64,000 nucleotides of DNA from Adiantum capillus-veneris. Lineage: Eukaryota > Streptophyta > Polypodiopsida > Polypodiales > Pteridaceae. The notes under the pieces were generated by a model. It was not told the origin of the DNA. It saw only the letters and a list, made by a program, of their open reading frames with translations, and made no database searches. Shown here in pieces: positions 10,457 to 21,401 of the stretch. The first letter of the stretch is position 1. Every line of letters begins with the position of its first letter. The stretch covers positions 155,653,057-155,717,056 of the forward strand of contig CM043952.1 in the NCBI GenBank assembly GCA_014529385.2. The letters run 5' to 3'. The position numbers and the translations under genes are program-made.

Positions 10457-11005
10457 AACAAGAACAAAGAGAAATATTTTTTGGAGAGATGAACCACCTC
10501 TTGCAAGAACCTTCAGAAATTATGGCTTAGGAGCACCTCTGGGAGAGGAACCCTGCCACTACCAAAGACCAGAAGAGGCATATTGAGGAGGATGAGGAGA
10601 ACCAATGATGAGATTTGTAGACCATCGTAGAATTAGACCTTCTCAGGGAGATTCTCAAGAGTTCGAGGGAAACGGACGCATGAGGACGTAAAACAAGCAC
10701 AAAAAACTAAAATGGAAACAAATTCAAGAAAAGCTCAACAAAAATCAAAACGTGGAAAGACAAAAGATCCAAAGTGGACCAAAATGGAGCGTAAAAAGAA
10801 ATACCAAGAACTTAAACGGACGTTACGAGAGGTATGGACTACTGAGGTAGAAAGTGAAGGTAAGGAGGATTTAGGAAAAGAAAACATGGACGTACCGTCC
10901 CACTATAAAAAATTCACCATCCAAGACAGAAAAATCATAATGACACCACTAATAAGGGAAAGAATAAACCAGGAATCTTACGATGGGCCGGAAAATGCAA
11001 AATGA
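10457..11005 (+). pseudogene. element A gag-pol linker remnant
   Basis: Frame-disturbed coding remnants. From 10712 the frame is basic and contains KKKYQELKRTLREV and YKKFTIQD, matching the segment just before RT in element B (KKKYQELKKAL, YKKYTLHD at 41.7-41.8 kb). The first retropepsin seen in B between gag and this linker is missing here. Confidence 0.7.
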
Positions 11006-11988
11006 ATTGACCTCGCTGCGCCAGACGAAGAGCGTCAGCCTATCTATATAGCAACTGATTTAGGGCCTGAAGAAGAAGAAATGCTAACACAGCTTCTCAA
11101 GAAGTACAAAGATGTGTTTGCATGGTCTTACAAAGACCTCAAGGGAATTGATCCATCGATATGCCAACATACAATTCCGTTAAAATCAGATGCCAAACCA
11201 AGCAAACAACGTCCTTACACATATAATGACACATTCGCTAAACAAACCAAAGAAGAGATTGACAAGCTGAAGGATGCCGAATTCATCTATGAAATCGAGC
11301 ATACAGACTGGGTGTCACCCATTGTGGTTGTCCCCAAAAAGAACGGAAAGTTGCATGTGTGTGTGAACCTCAAAAAGGTAAACGTAGCAACAATAAGGGA
11401 TAATTATCCCTTGCCAATCATAGAACATGTGCTTGAGAGGGTAGCGGGAAAACAGGCCTATTCATTTCTGGATGGGTTTTCGGGGTACAACCAATTGGCA
11501 ATTGCAATAGAGGATCAACACAAAAACCGCATTTGCCACAGAATGGGGAATATATGCGTATAGAGTTATGCCTTTTGGCCTAACCAATGCCCCAACCACC
11601 TTCCAAAGGTTAACGACTCATGCATTCAAAGAATACCTGAGAATATTCTTAGAAATATATATGGATGATCTCTGTGTCCACTCTCTTATTCGAGAAGAAC
11701 ACATTGACCATTTACAAAAGGTATTTGAGAAGTGCAGAACATATCGAATCTGTCTCAACCCGAAAAAGTGCATTTTTATGGTAAGACAAGGCCGCATCTT
11801 AGGACATATTGTCTCAAGAAATGGCATAACCACTGACCTAGACAAAACTAGAGTCATAGCAGACTTGCTCAGGCCTACTAATGCCAAACAAGTACAATCT
11901 TTCATGGGACACTGCGGATATTATCGAAGATTCATATACATGTATGTAGTTATTGCATGACCACTATATCGATTAATAGTCAGTTTTG
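11006..11988 (+). pseudogene. element A reverse transcriptase (broken)
   Basis: Gypsy-type RT: PIYIATDLGPEEEE, FAWSYKDLKGIDPSICQH, QRPYTYNDTFAK, WVSPIVVVPKKNGKL, RDNYPLPIIEHVLERV, FLDGFSGYNQ, then after a one-base slip in an A run near 11526 VMPFGLTNAPTTFQR, the catalytic YMDDLCVHS at about 11660 and LNPKKC. The frame ends in a TGA at 11958 in what should be VIAxPLYRL, and the coding sequence is cut at 11988 by an inverted insertion. It copies element RNA into DNA in the cytoplasmic particle. Confidence 0.9.
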
Positions 11989-12459
11989 CTTCGTTCGCCA
12001 AACACTCCCCCCTTCCTTATCCTTGCACGCCCTTGTGCATGTTCAGTGATTTGGCCGTTGATGTGGCTCCAATGAAGCAAGTGTCGCTGAAAAACTTCTC
12101 GTTCGCAGGACGGCTTCTAGGGCTTCTTGATGTTGTCTGAATGGATTTTCAGATAACGTGTGTTGGTATGCTACGTACCTTGCCTTGAGGTCCTTCGCCA
12201 TAGGATGGAAAATCCTTGAGTCAATTTCGAAGAATCCGGTGACGAAGGCCTCTTCAAATGTCTGTAAGTAGTGTGATGGCAGGTACATTAGCGTGGAGTA
12301 CATGGCAATCAAGATGTGTCATGGCGGGGAATCCTATAGATTCCAACAGATGCCTCTGTGTCCTTCCAAGAACAAATTCCATGGATGATCATCGCCTTCA
12401 ATGTCTTTAAACACATGGATGCAGGTTACGATCATCCGGGCTATCTTTACTAACATTTG
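11989..12459 (-). mobile_element. inverted 3'-end fragment of a related gypsy element
   Basis: This block interrupts RT to RNase H and reads on the minus strand. It encodes the C-terminal part of the accessory ORF (HYLQTFEEAF, FFEIDSRIFHP, KDLKARYVAY), ends after about 420 bp, then shows a polypurine tract (AAGGAAGGGGGGAG) followed by TGTTTGGCGAACGAAGC, which looks like the first 17 bases of an LTR. Flanking host bases TTTTG (11984-11988) and ATTTG (12455-12459) may be an imperfect TSD. The fragment differs from the aORFs of A, B and D, so it comes from a fourth family member. Confidence 0.75.
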
Positions 12460-12960
12460 GCTGGATTGAGGAGTGTGAAACTTCATTCAAAAAACTTGAG
12501 GAAACCCTTGTATCAGCACCTGTACTTAAAGCACCAGATTGGGAAAAGATATTCCATGTTCACATTGATGCCTCTGCATATACAATTGGGAGTATTCTGG
12601 CTCAACCTCGAGACGGAATAATGGATTTCCCAGTTTGTTATGCGAGCCGACAGCTAAATAGTGCAGAAAAGAACTATACCACCACTAAAAGAGAGGGATT
12701 AGGAATAATATATGCTGTAAAGAAATTTCGGCATTATCTCTTTGCAAACAAATTTGTGTTCTTCATAGATCACCAAGTTCTTCTGTATCTAGTAAATAAA
12801 CCACGCAATAATGGGATAATTGTACGCTGGTTTATTAGATTGCTAGAGTTTGACTTCACAGTGGTAGTAAAAAAAGGTAAAACGCATCTACGAGCGGATC
12901 ATCTTTCAAGGTTACAAACAGGGAAGCTTCTGAAGGAGTCGATGATGACATACCTGATGC
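12460..12960 (+). pseudogene. element A RNase H
   Basis: Resumes the pol frame after the inverted insertion with WIEECETSFKKLEE, then VLKAPDWEKIFHVHIDAS (first catalytic Asp), AEKNYTTTKREGLG (Glu), FIDHQVLLYL (Asp) and LRADHLSRL (Asp). All four expected acidic residues are present, unlike in element B. Open from 12621 to 13097. It degrades the RNA strand during reverse transcription. Confidence 0.88.
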
Positions 12961-13440
12961 TTATCTTTTCAATATTGAAATGCTACCCAAATGGTCTCAG
13001 AAAATTGTTAGCATTCTTTCCTTTGGAGGTAGATTTGATAAAAAGGAAGAGGGATCCAAACAACAAACATTTCGACAAACAAAAAACTTTCAATTGATTG
13101 CAGGACGACTATACCATCTAGGCTCGAAAAAAATTCTACGATTATGTATAAATCCAGAGGAATTTGAGTGTTATCTTGAGGAAGCACACATCCAAGACTG
13201 TGCATTTCATTGTTCAACAATGAAAACACACCAAAGATTGAAACACTTGGCCGACTATGTATGCTAACACACATGCTTATGTTAACAAATGTATTATATG
13301 TAGTGCCAAACGATCGGTGGATCATGCGACATTGTTTCAGGTAACCATTGCACCTGCATGGAGTCAATAAATCATTTATTTCTTAACAACAAGGACATTT
13401 CCTGAAAACATTACAAAAGCATGACAAAGGGCTATAGAGT
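12961..13440 (+). pseudogene. element A first H2C2 zinc motif (broken)
   Basis: After RNase H comes RLYHLGSKKILRLCINPEE, then YLEEAHIQDCAFH and, after stops near 13262, a C-x2-C pair (CIICS). This is the layout of the integrase N-terminal zinc domain. It is followed by a second, better preserved H2C2 motif at 13540-13690, so the domain is present twice. Element B and part of D show the same arrangement. Confidence 0.7.
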
Positions 13441-13908
13441 TGGAGGCTCGAGACTTTAATTTAATTGAAAATCAACTCTACAAGCAAGGAAAGGACAATC
13501 AACTTAGAATCTGTGCAAGTGAAAGTAAATACCTGCTGATTCTAGAACACACACATGGAGGAATAACTGAAGGCCATTTTTCAGGTGGATAGGATGAAAA
13601 AAATTATCTTAACCGCGGGGATATGGTGGCCGACATTGCACATGGATGCTGAGGAATTTGTAAAGCGTTGTGATGCATGTCAGCGCACTAAAGTGCCGAT
13701 AAAAAGAGATCAGATGCCACTACGGCCAATGATGGGAGCACAGCCATTTGCAAAATGGGGAATTGATTTTGTGGGACCTATTTCACCCCCTGCGTATCGC
13801 ACCCATACCCAATATATCATCGTGGCTACGGACGATCTCACAAAATGGGTTGAAGCCAAAGCGACACAAAAAGTAAATGCAATGACCACTACACAATTTC
13901 TGTATGAG
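13441..13908 (+). pseudogene. element A integrase, second H2C2 and first catalytic block
   Basis: HTHGGITEGHF at about 13548 supplies the two His, WWPTLHMDAEEFVKRCDACQR the two Cys, and WGIDFVGPISPPAYRTHTQY the first catalytic Asp. The frame TTQFLYE ends where copia-2 inserted at TSD ATGAG (13904-13908) and resumes at 19109. The integrase joins element cDNA to host DNA in the nucleus. Confidence 0.9.
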
Positions 13909-14159
13909 TGTTACCGTATACATGTGGTAGTGATGTGTGTGAACACACTAGGTCCTAGTGTGTGAACACACTACGACCGCCGGGGCATTTTTTTCCCTCT
14001 TTAGGAGGTTTTTTCCCCTGTGCATTGTATATATGCCCATCACTCTAGGGCTATCTATCTTTCCATTGCACACTAAGTAATACACTCTCCATTGTGTGCC
14101 TTGAGCTTCCTTCATCTTCTCCAAGCTGTGTGTATCTCTCTGCAACCCTAATTCCAACA
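13909..14159 (+). repeat. copia-2 5' LTR
   Basis: 251 bp. Around 13940-13966 it has an extra 23-24 bp absent from the 3' LTR, forming the inverted repeat CACACTAGG-T-CCTAGTGTG. TATATA near 14028 may be the promoter. Confidence 0.93.
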
Positions 14160-14161
14160 AT

Positions 14162-14178
14162 TGGTATCAGAGCAGGTT
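14162..14178 (+). other. copia-2 primer-binding site
   Basis: TGGTATCAGAGCAGGTT two bases after the LTR; complementary to initiator tRNA-Met, as in copia-1. Confidence 0.9.
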
Positions 14179-14523
14179 GCATCCTCCTGGGCTTAGTCGC
14201 CAGCTGCTCCAGTACATGCCTGCTCACTTTCTCCGATTTCAGTGAGCTTTGGCAAGCGTTCGCAGGTCGACAAATATTTTGGGGGTGCTTGTAGATCTCG
14301 GTCTGCTCAGATTTTTGATTTGGGCTCATTTTCGGCCTTCGTTTCCACGACAGGTAGTACTGCACAGGCTATTTCATCATTTTGTGCAGAATTTCTGTCA
14401 GTGCCGTTTATTGCATAAGAGGTGCCTTATAGTCTTCTACGGTATGTGCTATATAGCACGTGTTGTTCCCGCTCCGTTTCTCCTATTTTTGGGCAATTTT
14501 CATATCAGGTGCAATATTTACCA

Positions 14524-15555
14524 TGGTTGACAACAACAACACAGATGTGTTCAAGATGTTTGCTGAGGAAAGGTTGGATGGGGACAACTACCCTATGTGG
14601 GCTTATATGATGCAACATGTTCTTGTGTCAAAGGGTGTCTGGAACATTGTGCAGGGCATTGATGTACGTCTTGGTTCTGAGGATGTAGGCGATGTTGAGG
14701 ATGTTGCACGTCTTGCTGCAAGGATTGCTGCTGTTAGAGTTGTTTTGCCTACGGCAGAACAAGCTCATTCGGATGTAAAGGATGCGCAGGCTCATGCATT
14801 GATTGCGTTGTCTGTGAAGTGCACCATTGTTCCTCACATTTGTTCAGCAAAATCTGCAAAATAGGCTTGGGATATTCTAGCAGGTCTTTATGCAAGCCGC
14901 AATGAGGCTAAAATTTCTTTGTTGCGTAAAGAGCTGGAGTCGAAGATTATGCATGAGGAAGATGATATGGACACTTTCCTTGCTAGTGTCAAGGATATCA
15001 ATGAGCAACTTATTTCTGCAGGTGAAGTCATTTTAGACAGTTCCCTTGTGTAGACTGTCCTTGATGCCTTACCAGATTCCTACCAGACTTTTGCTAGTAC
15101 TTGGAGACTTATGGCCCAAGGAAATCCAGAAGTTGTCAAGTTTGATGCATTATGCACATTGCTGTTGCAAGAGTCACTTTCCAGAAGAAACAGGACTAGA
15201 CAGCGTGCAGTTGAACAGGCTTTTATTGCTTCTCAAAGAAAGGGTGGTAATAGCAATGCAGCCACTTATTATGGTTCTGCTGCGAGTGGCAAGAATTCTG
15301 TTCCTAATGCTTCTGTTGGCAGCACTTTGTCTGACAATTTTGGTGACAAGGGCAAAAATAAGATGCATTGCATTTATTGTAAAGCTAATGATCACTTGAT
15401 CAAGTCGTGTCCTAAGTTGAAGGCCAAAGAGGCTAAGAAGAAAGAGGGTGGTTCCACTCCAAATGCTGGTTCCACTACAAATGCAGCCATTGTTGAGTCT
15501 TTTGTGAAAGGAGACTGTGATGCTGATGTTGATGCAGAATGGGCTTTTAGCGTAG
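14524..15555 (+). pseudogene. copia-2 gag (two stops)
   Basis: Starts MVDNNNTDVFKMFAEERLDG at 14524. One reading continues through TAG at 14862 (before AWDILAGLYASRNE) and TAG at 15051 (before TVLDALPDSYQTF) to the zinc knuckle CIYCKANDHLIKSCPK near 15370, an intact C-x2-C-x4-H-x4-C. Both stops fit former CAG codons. A Lys-rich tail follows. Confidence 0.9.
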
Positions 15556-16770
15556 AGTGCACTTACAATCCTGCTGTCCATGATGCATGCTTGTCACTTG
15601 TTGCTGCAGATTCACATGTGTGGTATTTTGACAGTGGTGCTACAAAGCACATTACCTCACATCGTGAAATGTTTACCTCTCTCGAGTCTGTCCCTCATGG
15701 GAATTCTGTCACTTGTGCCAACAATGCCTCTTATCCGGTTCAGGGAGTTGGAAAGATTGTGCTTACTGCTGCAAATGGCAAATCCTTCATACTTGTTGAT
15801 GCACTTTGTGTACTTGGGATCAAGAAGAATCTCTTGTCTGTATCCGCACTTGCTAGACTTGGACTTGTAGTCAAATTTGTGGATGACAGATGTACAGTTC
15901 ATGATCTCAGTTTTGGTGATGAAATTGTTGCATCTGGCCTTTTGGGCCGTGGGCTCTATAAGCTCACTTTGTATGACAAGTGTGGACAAAATTTTGCAAA
16001 TGCTGTTGCAGATTCAGGGGCTATTTCAGATGCAAAACTTTGGCATGCACATTTTGGTCATCTGAATTTTGCCAGTTTGCTGCGTTTGCAGAAATCTGAT
16101 ATGGTTGCTTCTTTGCCGCCTCTTGAAGCACTTGTCAAACATGTTTGTGAAGGCTGTATTTTGGGTAAGATGCAGCGTTCTATGTTTCCAAAGGATGGTT
16201 CAGCTCGGGCCACAAGCAGGTTGCAGCTTGTGCATAGTGATGTTTGTGGGCCGATGCAAACTCCGTCCTTGGGCAATTACCTGTACTTTGTGACTTTCAT
16301 TGATGATTACTCGAGGCATGCATGGGTATTTCCGCTTAAAGCGAAGTTCGAAGTTTCTATGTGCTTCAAACAATTTTTGGCTATGGCTGAAAATGTCTCG
16401 AAATGTACTATGGGCACCCTCCGTTCCGATCGAGGGGGGGAGTATATGTCTCATGAATTTAATGCCTTTCTGGCTAGTTGTGGGATAAAACACCAATGTA
16501 TACTGCCTTATACACCTCAGCAAAATGGTGTTGCTGAGAGAAAAAACAGGTCACTGACGGAAATGGCAGGATGTATGGTCAAAAGTCAAGCTTTGCCGCA
16601 TTCTTTTTGGCTTGAGGCCATCATGTGCGCCACTTATGTACTTACCAGGTGTCCTACAAAAGCTTTGCAGTCTATTAATCCATATGAAGTATGGCATTAT
16701 AGAAAGCCTTCTATTGAGCATTATAGAAAGCCTTCTATTGGCATATGCTTTGGTGCCAGAAGTGCAGCGT
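15556..16770 (+). pseudogene. copia-2 protease and integrase
   Basis: VWYFDSGATKHITSH near 15619 has the catalytic D-S-G-A. The integrase zinc motif HAHFGHLNF ... CEGCILGK lies at 16045-16165; catalytic blocks are LVHSDVCGPM, TLRSDRGGEYM and QQNGVAERKNRSL, so all three acidic residues are present. Near 16700 a 24-bp direct duplication (HYRKPSIE repeated) and a frame change at about 16740 break the join to RT. Confidence 0.92.
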
Positions 16771-18280
16771 AGAAAATTGGATGATAAGGCTGTCAAATGT
16801 ATTTTTGTTGGTTATAGTGCTGAAAGCAAAGGTTACAGGTTGTATCATCCGCAAACAAAACGTATTCTGGTTTCACGAGATGTAGTGTTTGTTGAAGATT
16901 CTGTTCAGCCCTTGCTGTCATGTACTAGAGACAATAATGTAAGCTCATAGGACATTTATGACACTTTGTTGCCTCTTTTCAGTGGTGGAAACACGAATGT
17001 AAGTTCCAATGAGGCAAATGTACAGCCTATGGGGGTTTCTGAAAATGTTACAGATCAGCCTATTACTGATGCAGATGTACATGATGTACTTGATGAGGAA
17101 AGGGCTGAAAATGAGCAGGCTAGAGGTATGCCAAAATGGCTGGTGCACACTTTGCGTGACAGTAAATTGGATGCACCTTTGTCTAGTCGTACTCGTTCAG
17201 GCTCTCGCCATGCATCTTATGCATCAAATTGTTATGCTTTGGCTGTTTCTAGTTTACATGATGTTGAAGAGCCTCTATCTTTTGATGAAGCACAAAATTC
17301 AGAAAATTGGATGGCTGCCATGCAATCAGAATATGATGCACTTATAAAAAATGACACATGGCTTTATGTGATTTGCCTCTTGCCAAAAAGGCCATTGGTA
17401 CGAAGTGGCTTTACAAGTTGAAACGCAAGCCGGATGGTGAGATCGATCGCCATGAGGCTCGACTTGTTGCAAAGGGTTATGCACAACAAAAAGGCATAGA
17501 TTATGAAGAGACTTTTGCTCCCACTTGTCGTATGACTACTGTGCGTTTTCTATGTGCATTGGCAACACATTTTGGTTGGGATGTACATCAATCAGACATT
17601 CTTACTGCTTTCTTGAATGGTGACATATTTGAGGAAGTTTATGCAACGCAGCCTCGTGGTTTTGTCATAAAAGGACAAGAGGACAAAGTGTGCAGATGTA
17701 AGAAGGTTTTGTATGGGTTTAAGAAATCTCCTCGTGCTTGGTATGAGAAAGGTGACACTCATTTGGTTAAACAAGGCTTTCATAACAGTCCAACAGAAAA
17801 CACATTGTATGTAAAGCGTGAGGGTGATGTACTTCTCATTGTGGTTCTTTTTGTTGATGATTTGCTGATCACTGGACCAAATGAGAGACATATTGCTGAA
17901 TTTAAGGCTGATTTGAATGCTACTTTCAAGATAAAAGATTTGGGGCTGTTGCATCATTACTTGGGTATACAGTTTAAGCAGTGTGATGGTGATATTGCCT
18001 TGTGTCAGAAAAGTTACATAGAGACATTGCTATGTAAGTTTGGACTTGAGGATTGCAAACCTATTGCCACTCCCATGGAAACAAGTTTGAAGTTGAGTCT
18101 ACATGATGCTTGCTATCCTGTTGATGTCACTCTTTACCAAACTGCTGTTGGCTGCCTCATTTATGTATGCAACACGAGGCTAGATATTCAGTTTGCATTC
18201 TCACAGGTCAGCAGATTCATGCATAGCCCAGGGTCTAAGCATTGGCAGGCTGTCAAGAGGATTTTCCACTACCTTAGTGG
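16771..18280 (+). pseudogene. copia-2 linker and reverse transcriptase
   Basis: The linker holds KCIFVGYSAESKGYRLY, VSRDVVF and a TAG at 16948, then a second frame from 16966. RT begins near 17290 (NWMAAMQSEYDAL); a frame change near 17370 leads to KAIGTKWLYKLKRKPDG, ARLVAKGYAQQKG, the YEETFAP block, VHQSDILTAFLNGD, VLYGFKKSPRAWY and the catalytic FVDDLLITG near 17855. Open from 17358 to 18653. Confidence 0.92.
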
Positions 18281-18881
18281 CACTTTACACCTTGGCTTGT
18301 TTTATCCCAAGGGGGGATCATTGCCGCCAAACTTATATGCTTTTTCGGACTCAGATTGGGCTGGTTATTTTGACACGCGAGTGTCCATAAGTGTTTTTTG
18401 TTTCATGCTTGGTTGTTCATGTATATCATGGTTGAACAAGAAGCAACCTACTGTGGCCACTTCGAGTTGTGAGGCTGAGTACAGGGTAGTCTTCATAGCT
18501 ACGGTTGAGTGTGTATGGCTCAGACGCCTTATGGCTGATTTGGGTGTTGGACAGGACACTGCCAACATTATCTACACTGACAGTCAAAGCGCATTGGAAA
18601 TTGCGAGGAACCCAATTTTTCATGCTTGCACAAAGCACATTGAGGTGCATTAGCACTATGTGAGGGAGAGGCTCTCAGCAGGAGAGATCAGCTTGGCTTA
18701 TGTGCCAACACTAGACAACCTTGCAGATATTTTCACAAAGGCATTGTCTCGTGAGAACCTTGAAGCTTTCCGCAAAACTTTGGGCTTACTCCCCTTTGTG
18801 GACTGATCATGTCCTCAGGGCATGGCACTTCCCTTTACTCATGTGCCAGCTCTTGTTCACCACATCACTCCAGGGGGGATT
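18281..18881 (+). pseudogene. copia-2 RNase H and polypurine tract
   Basis: FSDSDWAGYFDTRVSI (first Asp), PTVATSSCEAEYR (Glu) and IIYTDSQSALEIARN (Asp) are present; a TAG at 18651 interrupts HIEVHxHYVRERL. The reading ends at TGA near 18804. CAGGGGGGATT at 18871-18881 is the polypurine primer before the LTR. Confidence 0.92.
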
Positions 18882-19108
18882 TGTTACCATATACATGTGG
18901 TAGTGATGTGTGTGAATACACTAGGACCGCCGGGGCATTTTTCCCCTCTTTAGGAGGTTTTTTTTTGCGTGCATTGTATATACGCCCATCACTCTAGGGC
19001 TATCTATCTTTCCATTGCACACTAAGTAATACACTCTCCATTGTGTGCCTTGAGCTTCCTTCGTCTTCTCCAAGCTGTGTGTGTCTCTCTACAACCCTAA
19101 TTCCAACA
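18882..19108 (+). repeat. copia-2 3' LTR
   Basis: 227 bp, TGTTACC to CCAACA, followed by ATGAG at 19109-19113 and the resumed element A integrase. Confidence 0.95.
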
Positions 19109-19397
19109 ATGAGAATGTCTTTGTAAGATACATATTTCCAATAGAAATTGTCAGTGATCGAGGAACACATTTTCTTAATGAAGTCATTGAATACCTGCTA
19201 GAGGAATTCATGGTCATACAAAAAAAATCCTCCATATCATCCACAAGCAAATGGACAAGCTGAGGCCATGAATAAAATCCTATGCACTATTTTGGCTAAA
19301 ATTGTATCAGTATCAAGGGCAGACTGGGATCAACAATTACACTCAACACTATGGGCATACAGGGTAGCTTATAAAACATCGACTGGAACAACACCGT
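19109..19397 (+). pseudogene. element A integrase, second catalytic block (broken)
   Basis: IEIVSDRGTHFLNEVIEYL gives the second catalytic Asp. A slip in an A run near 19225 changes the frame, after which NGQAEAMNKIL-like codons with the third catalytic Glu can be read in another frame, followed by DWDQQLHSTLWAYRVAYKT. Cut at 19397 by a 2-kb insertion flanked by CACCGT. Confidence 0.85.
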
Positions 19398-20609
19398 TGT
19401 CGTGCAGCTCCGCTCCCATGCTAAGAAAGATGCCAAGAAAATGCACATCAAGTTTGTTTGAAGCTTACAGGATTAATGAACAGTGATTAGGGCCTGGTAG
19501 CAGGCCAAGTTCAATGATTAATGTATGCCACATGCGGCTTAAAAGGGCCAATTGATGCCTTAATGATTCCATAAATGATTATGCTTGATGTGAGCACATA
19601 TGGAAGATTATGATATAAAATTGCAGTGCTTGAAGTGCTCTACCTGCCTGTCTTTACGGCTCGTCGATTGGAGCTACGGTAAAAAATTTATGGCAGTTTG
19701 AAGTTTAAGTTGATTGCAGATCCGTACCGGATTGGGCAACTGCAGTTGAGGTGACAGAGATGAAATGAATGCACGGGCCTGAAGTGCTCACTTTGTGGAG
19801 CGCATCGGTCTTTTCAGATCAGTGATCGGATTTACGATTGCCAAGACATTGGCTGTTAAAGATTCACCGGGGGTAGGTTTTGTACCAGTCCGGTCCGCTC
19901 AGTCGCTGTGCCATTTTGGAGTTTTTAGTTACAGCCAGGGTTTCAAATGCAGTAGAAAAAGTGCTCGAGGTAGCAGTGCTTTGGTTGAGATGTATGCCGG
20001 ATGTGATGCACTTCAGAGCGCACAATAAGTGCTTGAGTGGGATTTTTTTTAAAAGGGTTGTCTCTTGCTGTTCAAGACCTCGATACGGACAACGAGACTC
20101 ATGATGGGATTGCTCAACATCGGCTACTGGAGAAATTTGTTGTGCCTTGCAAAATATTGGTTGAATGTTTACGCCAAAAGTTGTGCCTTTACGAAAGCAT
20201 GCCTTGCTTGATAAGCATACTTAATGTGGTGCCACTACGAAAGCACAAAAAGCTCTTGATGAGCTCATTGTTCGAAATGTCATCTAATGGAGTGTGTTGA
20301 TTGGCAGGCATGTATGCCCAAGTGTGGTGCCTTTACAAAGTGCTTAAGCCGCCCAATCGATTTGCTAAATCGGGTGCCCTTAAGGGCCGTCCACCCAAAT
20401 TAAGGAGCATGGCCGCCCACTCAACCTATGGCCGCCCTCTTTTTGGCACAAATCCCGGCGGGTTCGCACTGTCGAATTCCGGGCCTGCCACGTCATAGGG
20501 GTTTTTTTTTAACGCCTTCCTAGCAACGACGGCGCCTGCAAAGGGGATTGAAGAGAACAAGCGAGGGGTAAGTGGAAGAAGGAAACGAACAAGTAAGGGG
20601 CGGCGAGGT

Positions 20610-20875
20610 CTCTCTCCTTGATCTCGAAGCCAACCAAGAGAGGCGGCGAGGCCTCTCCTTGATCTCGAAGCCAACCAAGAGAGGTGGCGAGGTCTCTCCT
20701 TGATCTCGAAGCCAACCAAGAGGGAAGGCGAGATCTCCTTGATCTCGAAGCCAACCAAGAGGGAAGGCGAGCTCTCCTTGATCTCCAATCCAAGCAAGGG
20801 AAGGCGAGCTCTCCTTGATCTCCAATCCAAGCAAGGGAAGGCGATCTCTCCTTGATCTTCAACCCAAGCAAGGGC

Positions 20876-20876
<1 letters not shown>
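20610..20876. repeat. minisatellite in the 2-kb insertion
   Basis: About seven diverged copies of a 36-45 bp unit with the core TCTCCTTGATCTCGAAGCC and a following AACCAAGAG or AAGCAAGGG. It immediately precedes the CT tract. Confidence 0.85.

Positions 20877-20878
<2 letters not shown>

Positions 20879-20931
<53 letters not shown>
20879..20931. repeat. (CT)n microsatellite
   Basis: Uninterrupted CT dinucleotides, about 26 copies. Confidence 0.95.
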
Positions 20932-20933
<2 letters not shown>

Positions 20934-21401
20934 GTTCTCGAGCTAAAGAGAAGCAAAAGCAACAAAGAGAAGGGGAGAGTTGTTTGAAGAGAGAAGAGCA
21001 AGGGAGGCCATCGAGCTTGTTGAAGAAGTGATTGCAGACCAATCAATCAGATGGAATCAATACATTACGACTTACCTCATCAGCAGGCAAATTAATTTAA
21101 TTACCTCCTTTTGATGAATTGCGGAGCCGTTAACGGCGTGGAGTATTGTGTAAGGGGAGTCTAAGCTCCTAAATTCATTAATTTCAATTAACGGTGTCGT
21201 TAACAACACTTCTTCATAACAGTGCTTCAGTTTCATCGGTGTTATCAGTTTTTGAGCAAGTTTTGTGCGTCGATAGCATTACCGAGTGATTAAAAGCTGC
21301 TATATTGTGCGATGCGGCAAATTTTTGCTCTCAATTTTTCCACAGCCAGCAGCCCGGTGCTGACCTGGCTCAAGTTTCGAACATATATCCCCCGGCACCG
21401 T

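Larger units (their letters stand above)
13909..19108 (+). mobile_element. Ty1/copia element copia-2
   Basis: LTRs begin TGTTACC and end TTCCAACA; TSD ATGAG at 13904-13908 and 19109-19113. The left LTR is 251 bp and the right 227 bp, the difference being an inverted-repeat insertion in the left one. About ten substitutions by eye (near 4%) place it between element A and copia-1 in age. The internal region is in copia order and its reading frame is nearly intact, with few TAG stops and two frame changes. Confidence 0.97.
19398..21395. mobile_element. unclassified 2-kb insertion
   Basis: Lies between direct repeats CACCGT at 19392-19397 and 21396-21401, splitting the element A integrase. It starts TGTCGTGCAGCTCC and ends ATATCCCCCGG. 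I see no terminal inverted repeats, LTRs, poly-A tail or transposase-like frame. It contains a minisatellite and a CT microsatellite. Open frames over the repeat encode only low-complexity sequence. It may be a non-autonomous transposon or captured genomic DNA; the TSD supports transposition. Confidence 0.65.

Noticed and set aside
20426-21046. Two overlapping minus-strand open frames of 177-206 codons
   Set aside because: They translate a minisatellite and a CT tract; the peptide is pure low complexity.
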